From Ectocarpus siliculosus (Eukaryota > Sar > Phaeophyceae > Ectocarpales > Ectocarpaceae), in the NCBI GenBank assembly GCA_000310025.1, contig FN649727.1, positions 5,948,745 through 6,012,744 of the forward strand: a DNA stretch of 64,000 nt, written 5' to 3'. The number at the start of each line of letters is the position of its first letter. Within the stretch, counting starts at the first letter, position 1. Positions 45,104-57,237 of this stretch are shown one piece after another. The notes beneath the pieces are model-generated. The model was not told the origin of the DNA. It worked only from the letters and a program-made list of their open reading frames with translations, and did not search any database. A program made the translations under genes and the position numbers.

Positions 45104-48100
45104 ATGAGCAATCTCGGTGCACCTCCTTCGTCGTGGTCGGCCTCACGGCTTAGTGCGTGGCTCGGAGAGGATGAGAAACTAAACCCCGAGGTGAGCGACT
45201 TACAGAGTGCCACCACCGAGTGTCTCTCAGTGTGAACAGGCAACAGCAGGACCGCCCATGCAAACTCTGATCAGTTTGCTCTTGGGTACAACGTAGCCAT
45301 CTGCAAGAAAAATGAAGGCATCACGCTACATAACCTGCTCACATGAGCTCCTATTTAGTACCGCTACTGAGCCCACCCTTTTCGGCTATGGTTTGGTTAG
45401 CAACAACTTTCGTGGTTGGTTGCAAGAGTATCCTTTATACTAATCATTCCTCGCTACGACGAGCACCGCTCTTCTTGTTCTTCAACTCTGCAACCAAGCA
45501 GATGTCTGTCTACGCACGCAAGACGACCTGCACACCACCTTTATAGTTTACTTCTCCATGTACGAGTATTCGTTTGCTGGCAATGTCGCAACACGCAATG
45601 ACGACTCCAAGGACATTCCCTTTCTCAATCGGTTTAAAATCAATGCCGGCCTCAGCAAAGGACACCTAAATACAGCAGTCCAACAACAGGTGCGTGCGGT
45701 AAGGAGAGACATCGCCCTCGTCAGTCCGCCGCTTCCGTATTCGGTATATGTTGTCGACGTGCCCATTGTGCTCCTCTCCCTCTTTGCATCAATATCTTCA
45801 CGATTTCCCTTCCTCCCTACTGCTGCTTGTCTCTTCGCCTCAGGCAATCGATGCCTTGGCCCTGTGCGATGTGGACGGGCGCATGTTCCTGGAGATGGAT
45901 GAAGAGGATCTGGCCGAATCGGACGAGCTGGGCTTAGATGTGGGTTTCTCGCGTGGTCCATTCTACATGTATTGCCCAATGATCCTGACCGTGTCGCTCC
46001 AAGCATAATTCCTGCCACATGCATATCCACACAGTACAACAAGCATTGCGCGTGTTTGGGGGTCTTGACTCAATCAACAACCAACCGTTGATGGTTTTCC
46101 GGCATGCAGGGAATCGCAGTCTTTTTGCATGCGTGCGGGCGGGACTCTCGACATTGATCGTCAGTGCGTTCAGGGTAGGCGGTAGTGACGTCGTGGTTGG
46201 TTCTGTTGTTTAGCTTGCGGCGCGAGAATTGGTTCTAGGAAAGATACCATGCGATTGCTCGGATTTGGTTGGGTAGCTCGAGCCGGCGCGCATTCCCGTC
46301 GTTTCATGCGGCGCTTTGCTGGCTTCCCGTCGACCAGTTCTACCGAACGCGCGCTGGCCACACGTTACACGTCTACTTGTACTTCTCTCGCGGTATTGTT
46401 TCACAATCGCACCTTCCGCCCGGGGCGCTCCAGATTTTTCTCTCGATGTAGCGCGCATCAATGACCCAAACTCAGCTCTGACAAGGACGGGTGCACCCCC
46501 CCCTCCCCCCAACCCGACGCTTACATACCTCAACATCCCCACGCACCCTGTCCTTCCCTGGCCCCTTCCGGCACCCGCAGATGAAAAGCATCCACGCGTT
46601 CTTGAAGCTCCAGGCGGACCTCGAGGCCCTGGAGCTGTCCCACCACGGCGAGCGACCCCCGCTCCCCGGTTCCTCCGTTCTCCCCTTCAACACGGCGAAC
46701 CCACAACCACGACCCCCCCCTCCAGCGACGGCGGCGGCGGCAGCAGCAGCAGAGACGGCAGGTTCCTCGGGGGAACCTCCGTGTACACTAGGAGGAGAGA
46801 GCTCTGTCGGTGGTTGTGGTAGTGGTGGTGGTAGTAGGTCATGGTCGCTGCCGTGCGTATCGGTTGACGCGGAAGGAAACAGCTTCTTTTGCGACAGGAA
46901 GGTTGCTCTCGGGGCGGGGACGACGGGGTCTGGGATCGGAGCGCTGTCGGAGCTGATTCCAACCACAGGTAGGTGTGCACACGCGTGACGTGGGTTCGAA
47001 CCCACACTGCTCTTGGAATACTCAGCATCATTCAATTGCATTTGTGCTGCTGTAAACTGCTGCATGCTCCAGTTCACCAGCAGAGTAGAGGTTGTACAAG
47101 TACGGCACTTCGCTGTTGCTAGAGTACAGTAGCCAATCGTACCGGGTAGATTGGAGTGGGTTTGGTTGGGAGGGTGGATGCCGAGTTTCTCGCCACCGCC
47201 ATTCTCTGCTGGATGGCGATCGTGTCACGTACACAATGCCTTACGAGTTGTCTCGTCTCGCATCCTCTCGATGACCCGCCCTCTCTGCGTCTGCCGTTTT
47301 TCCGACACATCCCACCATCCGGTTCGACACTTTGTTTTCGTGACGGCCGCTTGGGCGCAGGTCTCAAGTTCAGGGAGACTCCGGGGGACTACGACTTCGA
47401 CTTCCACTGCGCTCCCGCGAGGCAGCTTGTGGTGAGCCTTGACGAAGGGGTGGACATCGAGGTCACGGACGGCACGCGCCGAGTGTTTCCGGCAGGCACG
47501 GTGATGCTTGCGGAGGACACGTGGGGGAAGGTGTGTTGTTCTGGAGTGAAGGGTTTGGCAGAACAGGACACAAGACAGACAGAGAACGTCGAAACGCCTT
47601 GCGTCTTTCTGAGTGTAAAAGCCTTTTGGCCAGACAGACGGGGCACATACGTAAAACTGCGGCGGTGCGTCTTCTTCGATTGGTAACCATCGCGAGTTCG
47701 TCAATTGGAGTTGTGTGTGTTGTAAATGTAGGCGTCGACCGCTCTATATCCCCGAAGACAAAATACGTCATTCTAGCCCTGGAAAGTCGAGAAACAGCTG
47801 TGATGTGGCTGTCGCTTAGCACCAACAGCGTCGTTGTATGAATATTTAAGAATATCCCGTTCGAATGTGGGTATATCTCGAACGGGTAGTCTTTCTGTGT
47901 GTGTATTTATTTTTCCTAATATCCATCCAGTTGCTTTTGCTTGCGCTTCAGAGGGAAAATATCGAATTTCGGTTGCCACAAGTCGAAATGAGGGACGAGT
48001 GGAGCAGTTTGATGCCCCCCGATGCTTACGTCTTCTTGCGTCATGCTGCCTGACCGCCGCACACAGGGTCACCGCTCACGCGCTGTTGACGGGAAGTCGA

Positions 48101-48150
48101 GAAAGTCGCTCTTCCTCGTCCTGCCTGACGACTTCAAGCTGGGAGAGTGA
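45104..48150 (+). CDS. SAM domain-cupin fusion protein
   Basis: Six exons join in phase: 45104-45190, 45612-45689, 45844-45939, 46581-46968, 47361-47530 and 48067-48150 (300 aa). The N-terminal part looks like a SAM domain: WSASRLSAWLGED, then AIDALALCDVDGRMFLEMD, EEDLAES and MKSIHAFLKLQADLEAL. A Pro/Ala/Ser-rich linker follows. The C-terminal 85 residues form a small cupin: GLKFRETPGDYDFDFHCAP, RQLVVSLDEGVDIEV, DGTRRVFPAGTVMLAEDTWG, GHRSRAVDGKSRKSL, LPDDFKLGE. This is the stand-alone bacterial/plant type whose ligand is generally unknown. The exon 2 acceptor is uncertain: 45567 is also in phase and would add 15 residues. The two halves are each recognisable. Function is unknown; SAM-mediated self-association of a metal- or ligand-binding beta barrel is a reasonable guess. 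Confidence 0.75.
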
Positions 48151-49080
48151 AGTCAAGCTGAGGCGGACATCCATCCCCATCCTCGTCTTGTACAAATCAT
48201 GAAAGATTGTCAGGACTATTAGGAGCAGCGGCTAAATAAGAAGGGGCGGGTCGGACGGTGGGTTCCAATCTTGGTCAGGTGTTTCGTTTGTGTGGAGGTC
48301 AGCCGGCCGCCACTGTGTGTGAACGTGGTGCGCTCTGTTATTCCGGTAGAGTTGAAGCACCGCACGCGACGAATCTCCAAGGCTCGAACCAACAAGCCAA
48401 TTCCTTAGAGACAGCCTGAGCGTGCCTTCGGCTGCCCGACACACCGCATGTACCCGTGGGGGCACCGTCTGAGCACTGACGTTTTGCGCGGTTTCGAGGA
48501 GAGGTGGTGCTCCGACCTCGTTGCGTGAGCATAAAAAAAAACTGGCACAAGAGGTACTCTGTAGCGTTCATATCAAGAACGAACGGGCAACTTTCTCGAC
48601 GCAAGCAGCCAGCAACAAGAAAGAAAGCGGGACTGCTGCCGTGAAGAGTGTTGCACCCACCGCGTGTCGTGTAGGTAGGCAGCGCAAAGGGTATCCTCGC
48701 TCTTGAAAAGAGCCTCAGAAACCGGACAATTATGGTCAACTTTTTTTTTTGACAGGGCACCTGACCCATGCTTTAAGGGATGCACTCGCCCCTATCGCCG
48801 TGGACAAAGAAGAACGCGCGCGTGAAACGCAACACCATCAAACAGCAGAACTAGAGACTCGGCGCCAACTGCCCCAAGTCAAAAATCCATCGCCTACGAG
48901 AGCGTCAACGCGCGGCAGGGCAAAAAGTGCTGACGACAAGAATCGACAGCTTCTTCGCCAGTCACGGCTGCACGCTTGGCGTGTGCGCAGGCAGATTTCG
49001 CTTTCTTCCTTCATCGAAGGCCTCCTTCGAACGTTACCCTTCCCCCTAGCAAGGTGTTCCGAAAAGACGCGGCACGCTTC
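48151..49080. other. Convergent 3' flanks of SAM-cupin and uS17 genes
   Basis: Sequence between two convergent stop codons, expected to hold both 3' UTRs. Short overlapping open frames in all phases (for example 48749-49084 on plus and 48769-48338 on minus) lack motifs. Nothing else was seen. Confidence 0.55.
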
Positions 49081-52000
49081 TTAGAACATACGGAACTGCT
49101 TCCGCACCGACACGGCCTGTCAGGCACGGAACACGCGCCGGAGAAACACAAAAAACAGGCGAACCGGGGGAGAAACGCGAAGGACGAGAAAAGAGAAGCT
49201 TAAATAAGAGAAAACGTGTGTCAGGAGTAAATTGAAACTCTGTGTAAGCGAGCGGGTCCGCCTAGGATACAGTGCATGGGGCAACCCAGCAACCCATTGG
49301 ATATGTAAATAAACCGCCGTGGTGTGTCCATTCCATTCGCCTTACCGGGTAGAACGAGAATGAAACTACGCCTGTAGTAGAGCAGTCATAAACCTCGTGT
49401 GGGTTCTCCCCTTGCCCGTCATCCCATTTTTGTGTCCACCTGTCTCTCTTGCCCCCGCCCCCCCTTCTCCGGTCATGTAATATATTAATTTCACTCCTGC
49501 TTGTCTCCCCGCCGGTTTGACTGGGTTTACTCACCGTGTTGATGCACGGCTCGTGCTCGAGCACGTTAAAGCGCACGGTCTTGGACAGAGGCCGGCACTG
49601 CCCGATCGTCACGATGTCGCCCTCCTTCACGTTTTGCCAGCAGGGAGCGCAGTGCACGGTCATGTTCTTGTGCCTCTTCTCGAAACTGGTGATCATCAAC
49701 CGCGCACGTTGGGAAAACAAAAATCAAGGTGAGTTGACCAAACCAGGGCGTCCACGAGGACGGGAATATTGGCGGGTAAACACAACGGACGATTCGACCG
49801 GTCCAATTCTCGACTTCATCGACATCTGCTGACCCCTGGGTGCAAGACAGGGAGTCAAGCGTGGCAACAACGGGAATCAATTTTTTTTACGCCCCGCCCT
49901 ACGCCTCTTTCAGGCCCAGGAGGCATCCTCCTGCTGACAAAAGGAACCCGTACAAACGCGGCTCAGGCTTCCCCGTCTTCATCCAGCAACTCATACACCA
50001 CAACTCCCATCAGCCATGACCAGGGCGCAGCCGTCTGTGTCACAAAATTTAGCTCACCCACACGCCTGTGTCGGTACACGCGCAATTGCCTCCCATCTAA
50101 GAACGTATGGACCCTACCCAACCCAACCGAAACGGCAACAAAGCCCGCAGCAGCGGCGGCGGGTGCACGCGCGCTTTGCTTACCGGCGGTACTTGGATAC
50201 GAAGTGCAGGTAGTCACGCCTGATGACGATGGTGTTGGTCATCTTGCCGGCGGAGATTACCAGGCCCTGGCGACAGACGGGGTGGATCGAAAAAAGGACG
50301 ATAAACATCAGAACCGAACACGCAAAAATGCTATAACCCAAGGACCCCTAAACTGTCGCGCCTGCAAGCATGCGCTATCCGCAGTAGTTGCTGGGCCTCT
50401 ACAGACAAGCGGGTTCTTCGAACAACAACAACACACAGACAGACAGACGGCAAGCAGCCTCTGTTGTTCCTTTGCCAAGAGCGAATCCCAGTCCATCTTC
50501 GTCATGTGCAGACGTCTCCATGCGTGTGTGTGGTGCGAGTTCCGCGAGCCTGCCGACTCGAGCTACACAAGCCAACCACGGACGCTACAAACTGGCGACG
50601 AAATTCACGCGAGCTTTCCATACTCCCTCAGGGAAGGCTTTGCATGAAAAGTGATGCAGCTGTTCATGGGTGGCCTCAGGGAAGGCTTTGCATGAAAAGT
50701 GATGCAGCTGTTCATGGGTGGGCAACAGCCAAGAACCCCAAACACAATCCCCGGTATGGTGGCCCCGCAGGCTTCGGTGGGCGGGCGCTGCTGCCGGGGG
50801 TGGGGGGCTCCTTCCAAGCATGCGCCAAAAGCAAATAAGAAAAATTTATGAATCACCTTGAGGATGCGGCCGCGGATGGACACGTCGCCCGTGAAGGGGC
50901 ACTTCTTGTCCACGTAGGTCCCTTCCCGCGCGGTCTTGGGGGTCTTGAAGCCGAGGCCGACGTTCTTCACGAACCGCATGCCCTTGCTCTGCGTCATCAG
51001 AGAGAAGAGGCGAGACAAGAACAGAGAAATGATCAGGGGGTCAGCGACAGCCAACGGATGGGTTGGAGGGTAAAATATGGGGCGACGCAACACACAAAAG
51101 GACATCAATAGAGTCATCCAATCAACTTCCTCTGCGGCCCTCTATCGAGGGAACCGACGGATTGGATGAAGAAAACCAATTTGACATCTGATGGAGGTTG
51201 TTCAACTGATAGCCGTGAACAAAGCAAGCACGTCTTTTCTCCTGAGAGCAACGACGATAATGTCCGTGAGCCGATGCGTGAGAGAGAGATGCGAAGCGGA
51301 GCAACCTCGACACAAAAAAGATAGGAGGGCGGGGTGTTCGCACCTCCCTACTCACACTTCGTGAATTATGAGGGGGGTGAGTTGGGGCAGGCGACAGCGT
51401 CGCCAACCTTACTCCGCAACACCAACTTACTGGAACAATGCGGGTGCCGCCATGGCAGGGTTAAGGGGCAAGGGCAGGAGATGGCACCAAGGCTCGGACA
51501 AAAAGCACGTTGTCTTCAAACAGCCCATAAGCTGATCTGAAACTCTAGTCCGTTCACTTCATTTCGTCATTGCCTTCCCTGCCTTCTGTTCTACACCTCC
51601 CGCTGTATAACATGGTACCGCAAGCATCTCGTCTATTATGCTTTTTGATGGAGAAACTGACCGACAAATCGATAACTACCTCAAGCTACTCTCGTACAAA
51701 AGCCGTCTTCCTACGCCACATCTTCCACAACAGACAATGCAATACCTCCCCACTATGCAGCAAGGCCCAACGAGAGGTCAAGCAAGCCTCGCGGGTGGGG
51801 CAACGTCGAGGGCCGTATTGGGGCACCAAGGCTCGGACGATAAGCACGTTGTCTTCAAACAGCCTCGAGGCTGATCTGAAACTCTAGTCCGTTTACTATA
51901 TTTCTTCACAGCCTTGGTTTCTATAGTTCGCCCATCAAACATCTCAGCTTCGTGTCACACCCCGCAATACCGCAAAAACTGCGCCAATGAAGGAGCCCGG

Positions 52001-54651
52001 CAAGCCAGCATCTCTCAAACTGGAGCCGTGTTCGTACGCAACGAAACTACGCTCTGTCGTAGATTCGAAAACCATTCTGCATTGTGTATGCATAGATGAA
52101 GCTGATTCTCACTCACAAAAAACCAGGGTCCAGTGATACACGCCGCTCCAAAAGCTACGCCGGCACAACCACGTGTGCTGCGTCAAGATATTCTACGCGG
52201 TAAGAAAGCTAAAACTACGCTACCTGGGGCGCCGGGCGTAAGGGCTCGGACAAAAAGCACGCTGTCTTCAAACAGCCGAGAGGCTGGTCTGAAACTCTAG
52301 TCCGTTTACTTCATTTCGTCATGGCCCCCCCTAATGCCCTCGGGCGCGCCCACGTAAAAAACCTCCACCTCCACCTTTGCCTTCGTCAGAACAATCAAGA
52401 TACCGATCAGCTTCTCTTCATGGCGAGACCTTACAACCAACAGCCATCGATACCGTTTCCGTAGATCCCACCCCCCAACACTTACCCGACCACATCAAAG
52501 TAAACCGCGCTGCGAAAACTCACACTGGGTGAGCTGGTGGGGCTTGTTAAGACACGCTGTCTTCGAACGGCTACAATAAGAGGCCGACGCAATACAACAC
52601 TGACGTAATGCTCTGATTTGCTGTTGTCTTTTAGACACGCAATCGCTTGTCACATCAAAGGGGTTTTGGTCGCTGCAGCTCTACAAACACCACATGCCTT
52701 GCACCAAATTACGACATTTCGTTTGACCGGCAAAGGGCCAAGAAAAAACATAGAGGGTACCGGTCTGCAAAGGCTCGGACAGCCAAGGGTTGTATCTTCA
52801 AACCCAGCATAAGCTGGTTTCAGAAACTCTAGTCCGTTTCATTTCGTCACCGCCAGCAGCCTTATGCCCCAAATTCAACTCCAACCCAATCATCGTCTCT
52901 TATTCCGGTCACGGGGTTGACGTCTGTGGATAAGATGCCACACCTCTATCCTTCCGAGCACCTACGCTACATCAGTGGAAGTGGCCTCGACGCAGTTGCG
53001 GAAATAACAAGGATATAAAGCTCCTATGGACAGGAGTAGACACAGGTGTACGAGGTTGGTGCACTACAGTGTAGTAGGTTCCCTCCCTCGATGGGGAAAG
53101 CAGCACAAAGCTATAGTGTACAAGGAGATGGACCTACTTGCCGGTAGACACGAAAGATAATACATGTATGTAGAAAAAACTTTTGTTCAAGTCGACTTTC
53201 CTCATTCGGCGAAATAGGAATGGCCTTGAGGCCAAGGCCCTCGAGTTTCGAAGCCATAACAGGCCCGCAATGCTCGCCAGAGAGAACACTACAGCAGTGC
53301 TCGATGTGCACGCTTGTTCCAGATGTTAACGAACGAACTATGGCTGACCATTCGAATTGGAGCAGTCTAGACTCGAAAGGCAGCAGGCGGCAGCTTGCGC
53401 TGGCAGGTAGAAACTCTTTTTTGAACAGTAACATAACCGTCTTACCAACGCGCGTGCTGCTTTTAGCATGGCAGCGGGGATGCCCCATCCCGCCTTGTTC
53501 CGGCACGTGTTGGGGTAACCAACACAGCATCGTTTCGGGAACACCCACCCGTCTGGTTCGATGAAGTTGCAGCACAGCTGGAACAGGTTTACCGAACTAC
53601 TGCCCTTCCCCTTGAAACCAGCAACGCAACTCTTTCGCGCGGGGGCTTACCTTGGCGACCTTCTTGCCGAGAACACGCTTCGCTCCCACAAAGATCGCAT
53701 CCTGCTTCTGGTACGCCTTCTCGTGCTGTGGGTGGGAAAAGTGGGCGCCAAGTACGGGCAACAACGGCGGTTGTTCCGAGTTACTTTGTTGGGTCGGTTT
53801 CGACATCACCATTCATGCTACGAAAAGAGCCACAGACGAGAGAAATGGGGCAGAAATCAAAACGGTCGTCCTGTGATGAAGGCAGGCGCGCCCAACGGTC
53901 GGACGTCGGGCTGGCAAAATGTTTCCATAATTCCCAGTTTTTACACTAGGTCGTAATGCATATGCATACGGTGGTACACTTCTGCTGTGTACATGCCGGT
54001 GGTTCCGTTTCAGACTAGTCTATGCAACGGGATAGTTGCGCAACGGATGGAAGGTCGGATACTGCTGAATAGTGTTGGACACAGAATAGAGAGCCAGCAT
54101 CATACAATTGTACACCTGCCGCGCGTCTTCTACCCAGCAGTCGTAGGAAAAGACATGACGCGCAGACGGAGTGTGGGAATGAGAGTGCGCCCCAGAGGCG
54201 GCGCAACCCACAGGCCCACGACTCATGACTGCTGTGACAACAACAAGCAAGGAACAACTACGTATTGAACAGCTTTTGTCTCCATTCACTCAGCTAGCTC
54301 CCTTGGAAGAGTGTTGCACGACGGTGTTAGGACCCTGATACGTCGCAGTCACAGCGATACAGCGATACAGAGCACTAGGCGACCCCACCGCGCGCTTTCC
54401 ACGCCACATCGTTCAGAGGGCTCCATTTCGAGGACTACATGGTCCAAAACACGATGGCCGTGTGCAAAGAACCATAGAGGGGTATGAGCAACAACGAGCA
54501 AGCCATCCACAAGCAGTGCTGTGCTCGAGGCAGACCGTCCATTGCCCGCGCTGCTCTCCCACGCCAAACACCACCCATACCCCTTGGCTACACAAGCGAG
54601 CCACCAACCAAAACGCACCTGTTCAGCCTCCCGGTAGTCCTGGAGTCCCAT
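49081..54651 (-). CDS. RPS11: 40S ribosomal protein uS17 (RPS11)
   Basis: Six minus-strand exons join in phase: 54651-54619, 53725-53651, 50988-50857, 50266-50184, 49685-49535 and 49116-49081 (169 aa; human RPS11 is 158). Recognisable blocks in order are [107 protein letters not shown] and the C-terminal VRKQFRMF. uS17 is an early-binding small-subunit protein that contacts 18S rRNA. The first exon is only 11 codons and the last 12 (stop included); both were found by homology and phase. The second intron (50989-53650, 2.7 kb) is unusually long and carries four diverged copies of a conserved hairpin module, and ribosomal-protein introns commonly host small RNAs. Confidence 0.95.
50626..50721. 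repeat. Perfect 48-bp tandem duplication
   Basis: Units 50626-50673 and 50674-50721 are identical (CCTCAGGGAAGGCTTTGC...). They lie in the third intron of the uS17 gene. Perfect identity points to a recent event or an assembly artefact. Confidence 0.9.
51484..51570 (+). ncRNA. Conserved intronic hairpin module, copy 1
   Basis: A block of about 87 bp repeated four times with unrelated DNA between copies. It has CTCGGAC near the 5' side and CTAGTCCG near the 3' side (CGGAC/GTCCG can pair), the block GTCTTCAAACAG, and an inner stem CAGC-CCATAA-GCTG. The strand is arbitrary: uS17 is transcribed from the minus strand, so an intron-derived RNA would be the complement, which keeps the same stems. 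Class unknown. Confidence 0.35.
51822..51909 (+). ncRNA. Conserved intronic hairpin module, copy 2
   Basis: Same layout as copy 1. The inner stem is CAGCCTCGAGGCTG, a perfect palindrome, although its bases differ from copy 1, so pairing is kept while sequence changes. The flank TCTGAAACTCTAGTCCG is identical to copies 1 and 3. Confidence 0.35.
52233..52320 (+). ncRNA. Conserved intronic hairpin module, copy 3
   Basis: Inner stem CAGCC-GAGA-GGCTG (5 bp with a tetraloop), preceded by GCTGTCTTCAAACAGC, which can form an alternative stem (GCTGT/ACAGC). The outer CGGAC/GTCCG pair is retained. A further partial copy (GACACGCTGTCTTCGAACGG) lies at about 52551. Confidence 0.35.
52763..52850 (+). ncRNA. 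Conserved intronic hairpin module, copy 4 (most diverged)
   Basis: Inner stem CCAGC-ATAA-GCTGG and outer CGGAC/GTCCG retained. The middle block is changed (GGTTGTATCTTCAAACCC), yet it still allows GGTT/AACC pairing. The 3' block AAACTCTAGTCCGTTTCATT is close to the other copies. Confidence 0.3.
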
Positions 54652-55215
54652 GGTGCCTTTTATCAACAAAACGAACACGGCATGCACGAGACAACAGGGT
54701 TGATCAGGACACAATCTCAATGCATGCAGCAGGCCAACCAACAAGGACCGCGTTCAGCGATGCCCTCTCTGATCTGGGTGGGAGCAGGGCGGTCGCTCAC
54801 ACCACACCACCCAGGTATCGACGGGTTGCCATCACTCCATTTCTTTTGATCCACTGAGCGACAGAGCAAATACAAAGGCCTCACTTACTATCTACCCCTG
54901 AGGCAAGCGCGTCGTGCTCACCGGAGGTACAAGGAAGCGATGCCCTGTCAATGCCAGGCTCCCCACACACCACGGATCACGGCCATCCAGAAGCAGCATT
55001 CACGGGGCAACCACCCCCCTTCAATAACTTTAGAAATATGCGGAACCCCCTAATTGTGCCGCATTTCGCGGATTTGCATGAGCCAGCACTTAGCCCATCA
55101 TGCTCATTGAATGCCGCGACACGTGGGCCCTGCCGCTACCGCTGTGTTGCTGGCGCTGTTCTGGTGTTTCCGTATAGTTTTTTCCTTTCTGCCCGTACCG
55201 CACCTATCTTTTACA
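54652..55215. promoter_or_regulatory. Divergent interval between uS17 and DNA glycosylase genes
   Basis: These 564 bp separate the uS17 start (minus) from the glycosylase start (plus). If the glycosylase starts at the in-frame upstream ATG (55111), the gap is 459 bp. No clear promoter motif or pyrimidine-tract start was identified. Shared regulation is inferred only. Confidence 0.35.
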
Positions 55216-57237
55216 ATGAGTTTGGAGCAAAATGATGAAAACCCTTTCAACGAGTTTGCTCTCGGAGCATCTCCAAGTGGCAGTGGGCCAATCCCCGGGG
55301 TTACAAGAGCCCGACCCGCAGCGGCCAGGTTACTCATGGACAGCCTTGACAGCAAGCCAGTCAAGAAAATGCGCACATCTACCGGTGCTAAGGGGCAGAG
55401 TACAGCGAAAGGCTTGGTGGAGAAGTACAGGTGAACATGTGATTTGAAAGTTTTCGACTAGTGTATGTAGCCCCCCTGAATTTCTCATGGATGTGCCGCA
55501 CAAGGCAAGGTTGCTTTGGGCGACAAGCGTCCACCCGGCATGTGGCTAACCTCGTCACGGTCATCAGTACACATAACCGACGAAAGTGTTCGATACTTTA
55601 CTCTGTAGGCTGTGGAGCTGTGGAGCATACGCCATGCAGACAAATAGCGGCCGAGAACAATACAGAGGCACCGCCGCCCACAGCTCTGCCGAGAAGATAC
55701 TCAGACACAGACATCCTCCCACCTCCCACACAGCTCTCCCCGCGCTGCTGTAAACCGCCGTCGTTTCTCACACGGAAGCAGGTCCCCTGGAGAGCCCGAG
55801 TGGCCGCTGAGGTTGATCATTGTCGGCCATAACCCGAGCGAGAAGGCGTGGGAACTTGGTCATTACTACGGCAACCCATCCAACCGAATGTGGAAGTTGC
55901 TGTCCAGTGCGGGCATCATCCCTCCCGGCTTCACCGCTTCGAACGACGAGGATTGCCCCATCACGAGCGGCGTGGGCTTCACGGATGTGGTGTGTATTTT
56001 TATTTATTGTAGGGAGAGAATGGTAGAAAGCGCACTGAAAGTCCTTCTTCTATTCCATGTCATCGGTGACCAGCCGGGTTCCGTGACAGCCGAATGTCTC
56101 CTTCGATTTGTCGAGTTCTGACCGTCGTACGAGGCAGGGATTCCAACGGGGAGCGCTGATACACGTATGCAAGGGGAAAGTTGGCAACAATTTCGGTTTG
56201 CCTCGAAACAAGCACTGCTGTACGCGTATGGCTTCATTGTAACAACACACTAATCACCTCGACGTACAGCGAGTGTCGCTGAACGACAACTCACAACCGA
56301 CACTCGCCAACTGATTTCACCAGGGCTTCTCGATTCCCGGCACCGTCTCCAGCGAGTTCGGCAAAAAAGAGCTGCATTCCTGGCGGAGAGGCTTTTACGA
56401 CCGATTAACAGCCCACGCTGAGCGCGCGGCGGCCACGGTAGCAGCGTCAAAATCATATCCAGCGGAACCGGCAACGGAGCGGGGCACAGATAGTACCTCC
56501 GCGGCGGGCAAGGGGGCTGACCAAGGAGTGGCAACGGCGGCGACAATCAAGGCCAAGATCGAGGATGGTTGTCCCAGGATCATTGCCTTCGCTGGAAAAC
56601 GCCAGGTACTACAGCTGCAGTGCTCCTGTCAAAACTAGGTGTTGATGGTGGCAATACTCGATCGGTATGCAGTTTTTGCCTCAACCATATCAACTACGAT
56701 TGCTACAGAGACAGATCGGGCAGAGTTGTGGAAAGCTTTTGAGCCCTCCCACCACGGGAAAACACCCCGGGTCGTCCATTATTCTTCGTTACGGTCTCCA
56801 AAATCAAAACAGCCCGTTGTCCGAACCCCCGGGCAAAAAGAGCTGTGGGCCCAATATCGCTCCATATTTCTAAAACGCGCTTTTCTCTGCTTCCGCCGAA
56901 ACAGTGGGAGGAGCTGTTTTTCGACGCTAGCGCGAAGGACAAGGCCAAGACAAAGGGGGGCAAGACCGGCCCCTTTCGGTTCGGCCTGCAGCCGGCCGAT
57001 CTGCGCCCGCCCGGCTGGCCGTTCCCCGCGGAGCGGACCGAGATGTTTGTTGTGCCGAGCAGCAGCGGCGCGGCCGCTATGACCAACGAGGCTCGTGAAA
57101 CCCCGTATCGGGACCTCGGGCAGCACATGTTGAAATCGGGAGGAGAATGGACACATCGCCGTGGACAGCAAAGCGGCGGCGGAATTTCCTCTGGAGAGAA
57201 TGGGGCGACGGCGCCACCACCGCCGCAGCAGCGATAG
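55216..57237 (+). CDS. TDG/Mug-family G/U(T) mismatch DNA glycosylase
   Basis: Four exons join in phase: 55216-55430, 55782-55989, 56324-56605 and 56905-57237 (345 aa). Motif 1 of the family appears as IIVGHNPSEKAWELGHYYGN with the conserved Asn at about residue 89, followed by NRMWKLL and SGVGFTDV. PGTVSSEFGKKELHSW, PRIIAFAGKRQ, FGLQP and the second catalytic-loop motif VVPSSSG (286-290) complete the pattern of thymine/mismatch-uracil DNA glycosylases. These excise uracil or thymine opposite guanine to start base-excision repair. An unusual Ala/Ser-rich insert sits in exon 3 (about 165-205), and the Gln/Pro-rich C-terminus is low complexity. An in-frame ATG at 55111 would add 35 residues with a strongly hydrophobic leader, so an organelle-targeted isoform is possible. 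It is convergent with the SLC25 gene. Confidence 0.88.

Noticed and set aside
48749-49203. Overlapping plus frames in the SAM-cupin/uS17 3' flank
   Set aside because: They overlap the complement of the last uS17 exon, and none has a motif or continues across plausible splice sites.
51484-52850. Hammerhead ribozyme or box C/D snoRNA interpretation of the repeated hairpins
   Set aside because: GCTGATCTGAAAC resembles part of a hammerhead core, but the CUGANGA element and stem II are missing. There is no RUGAUGA C box paired with a D box.
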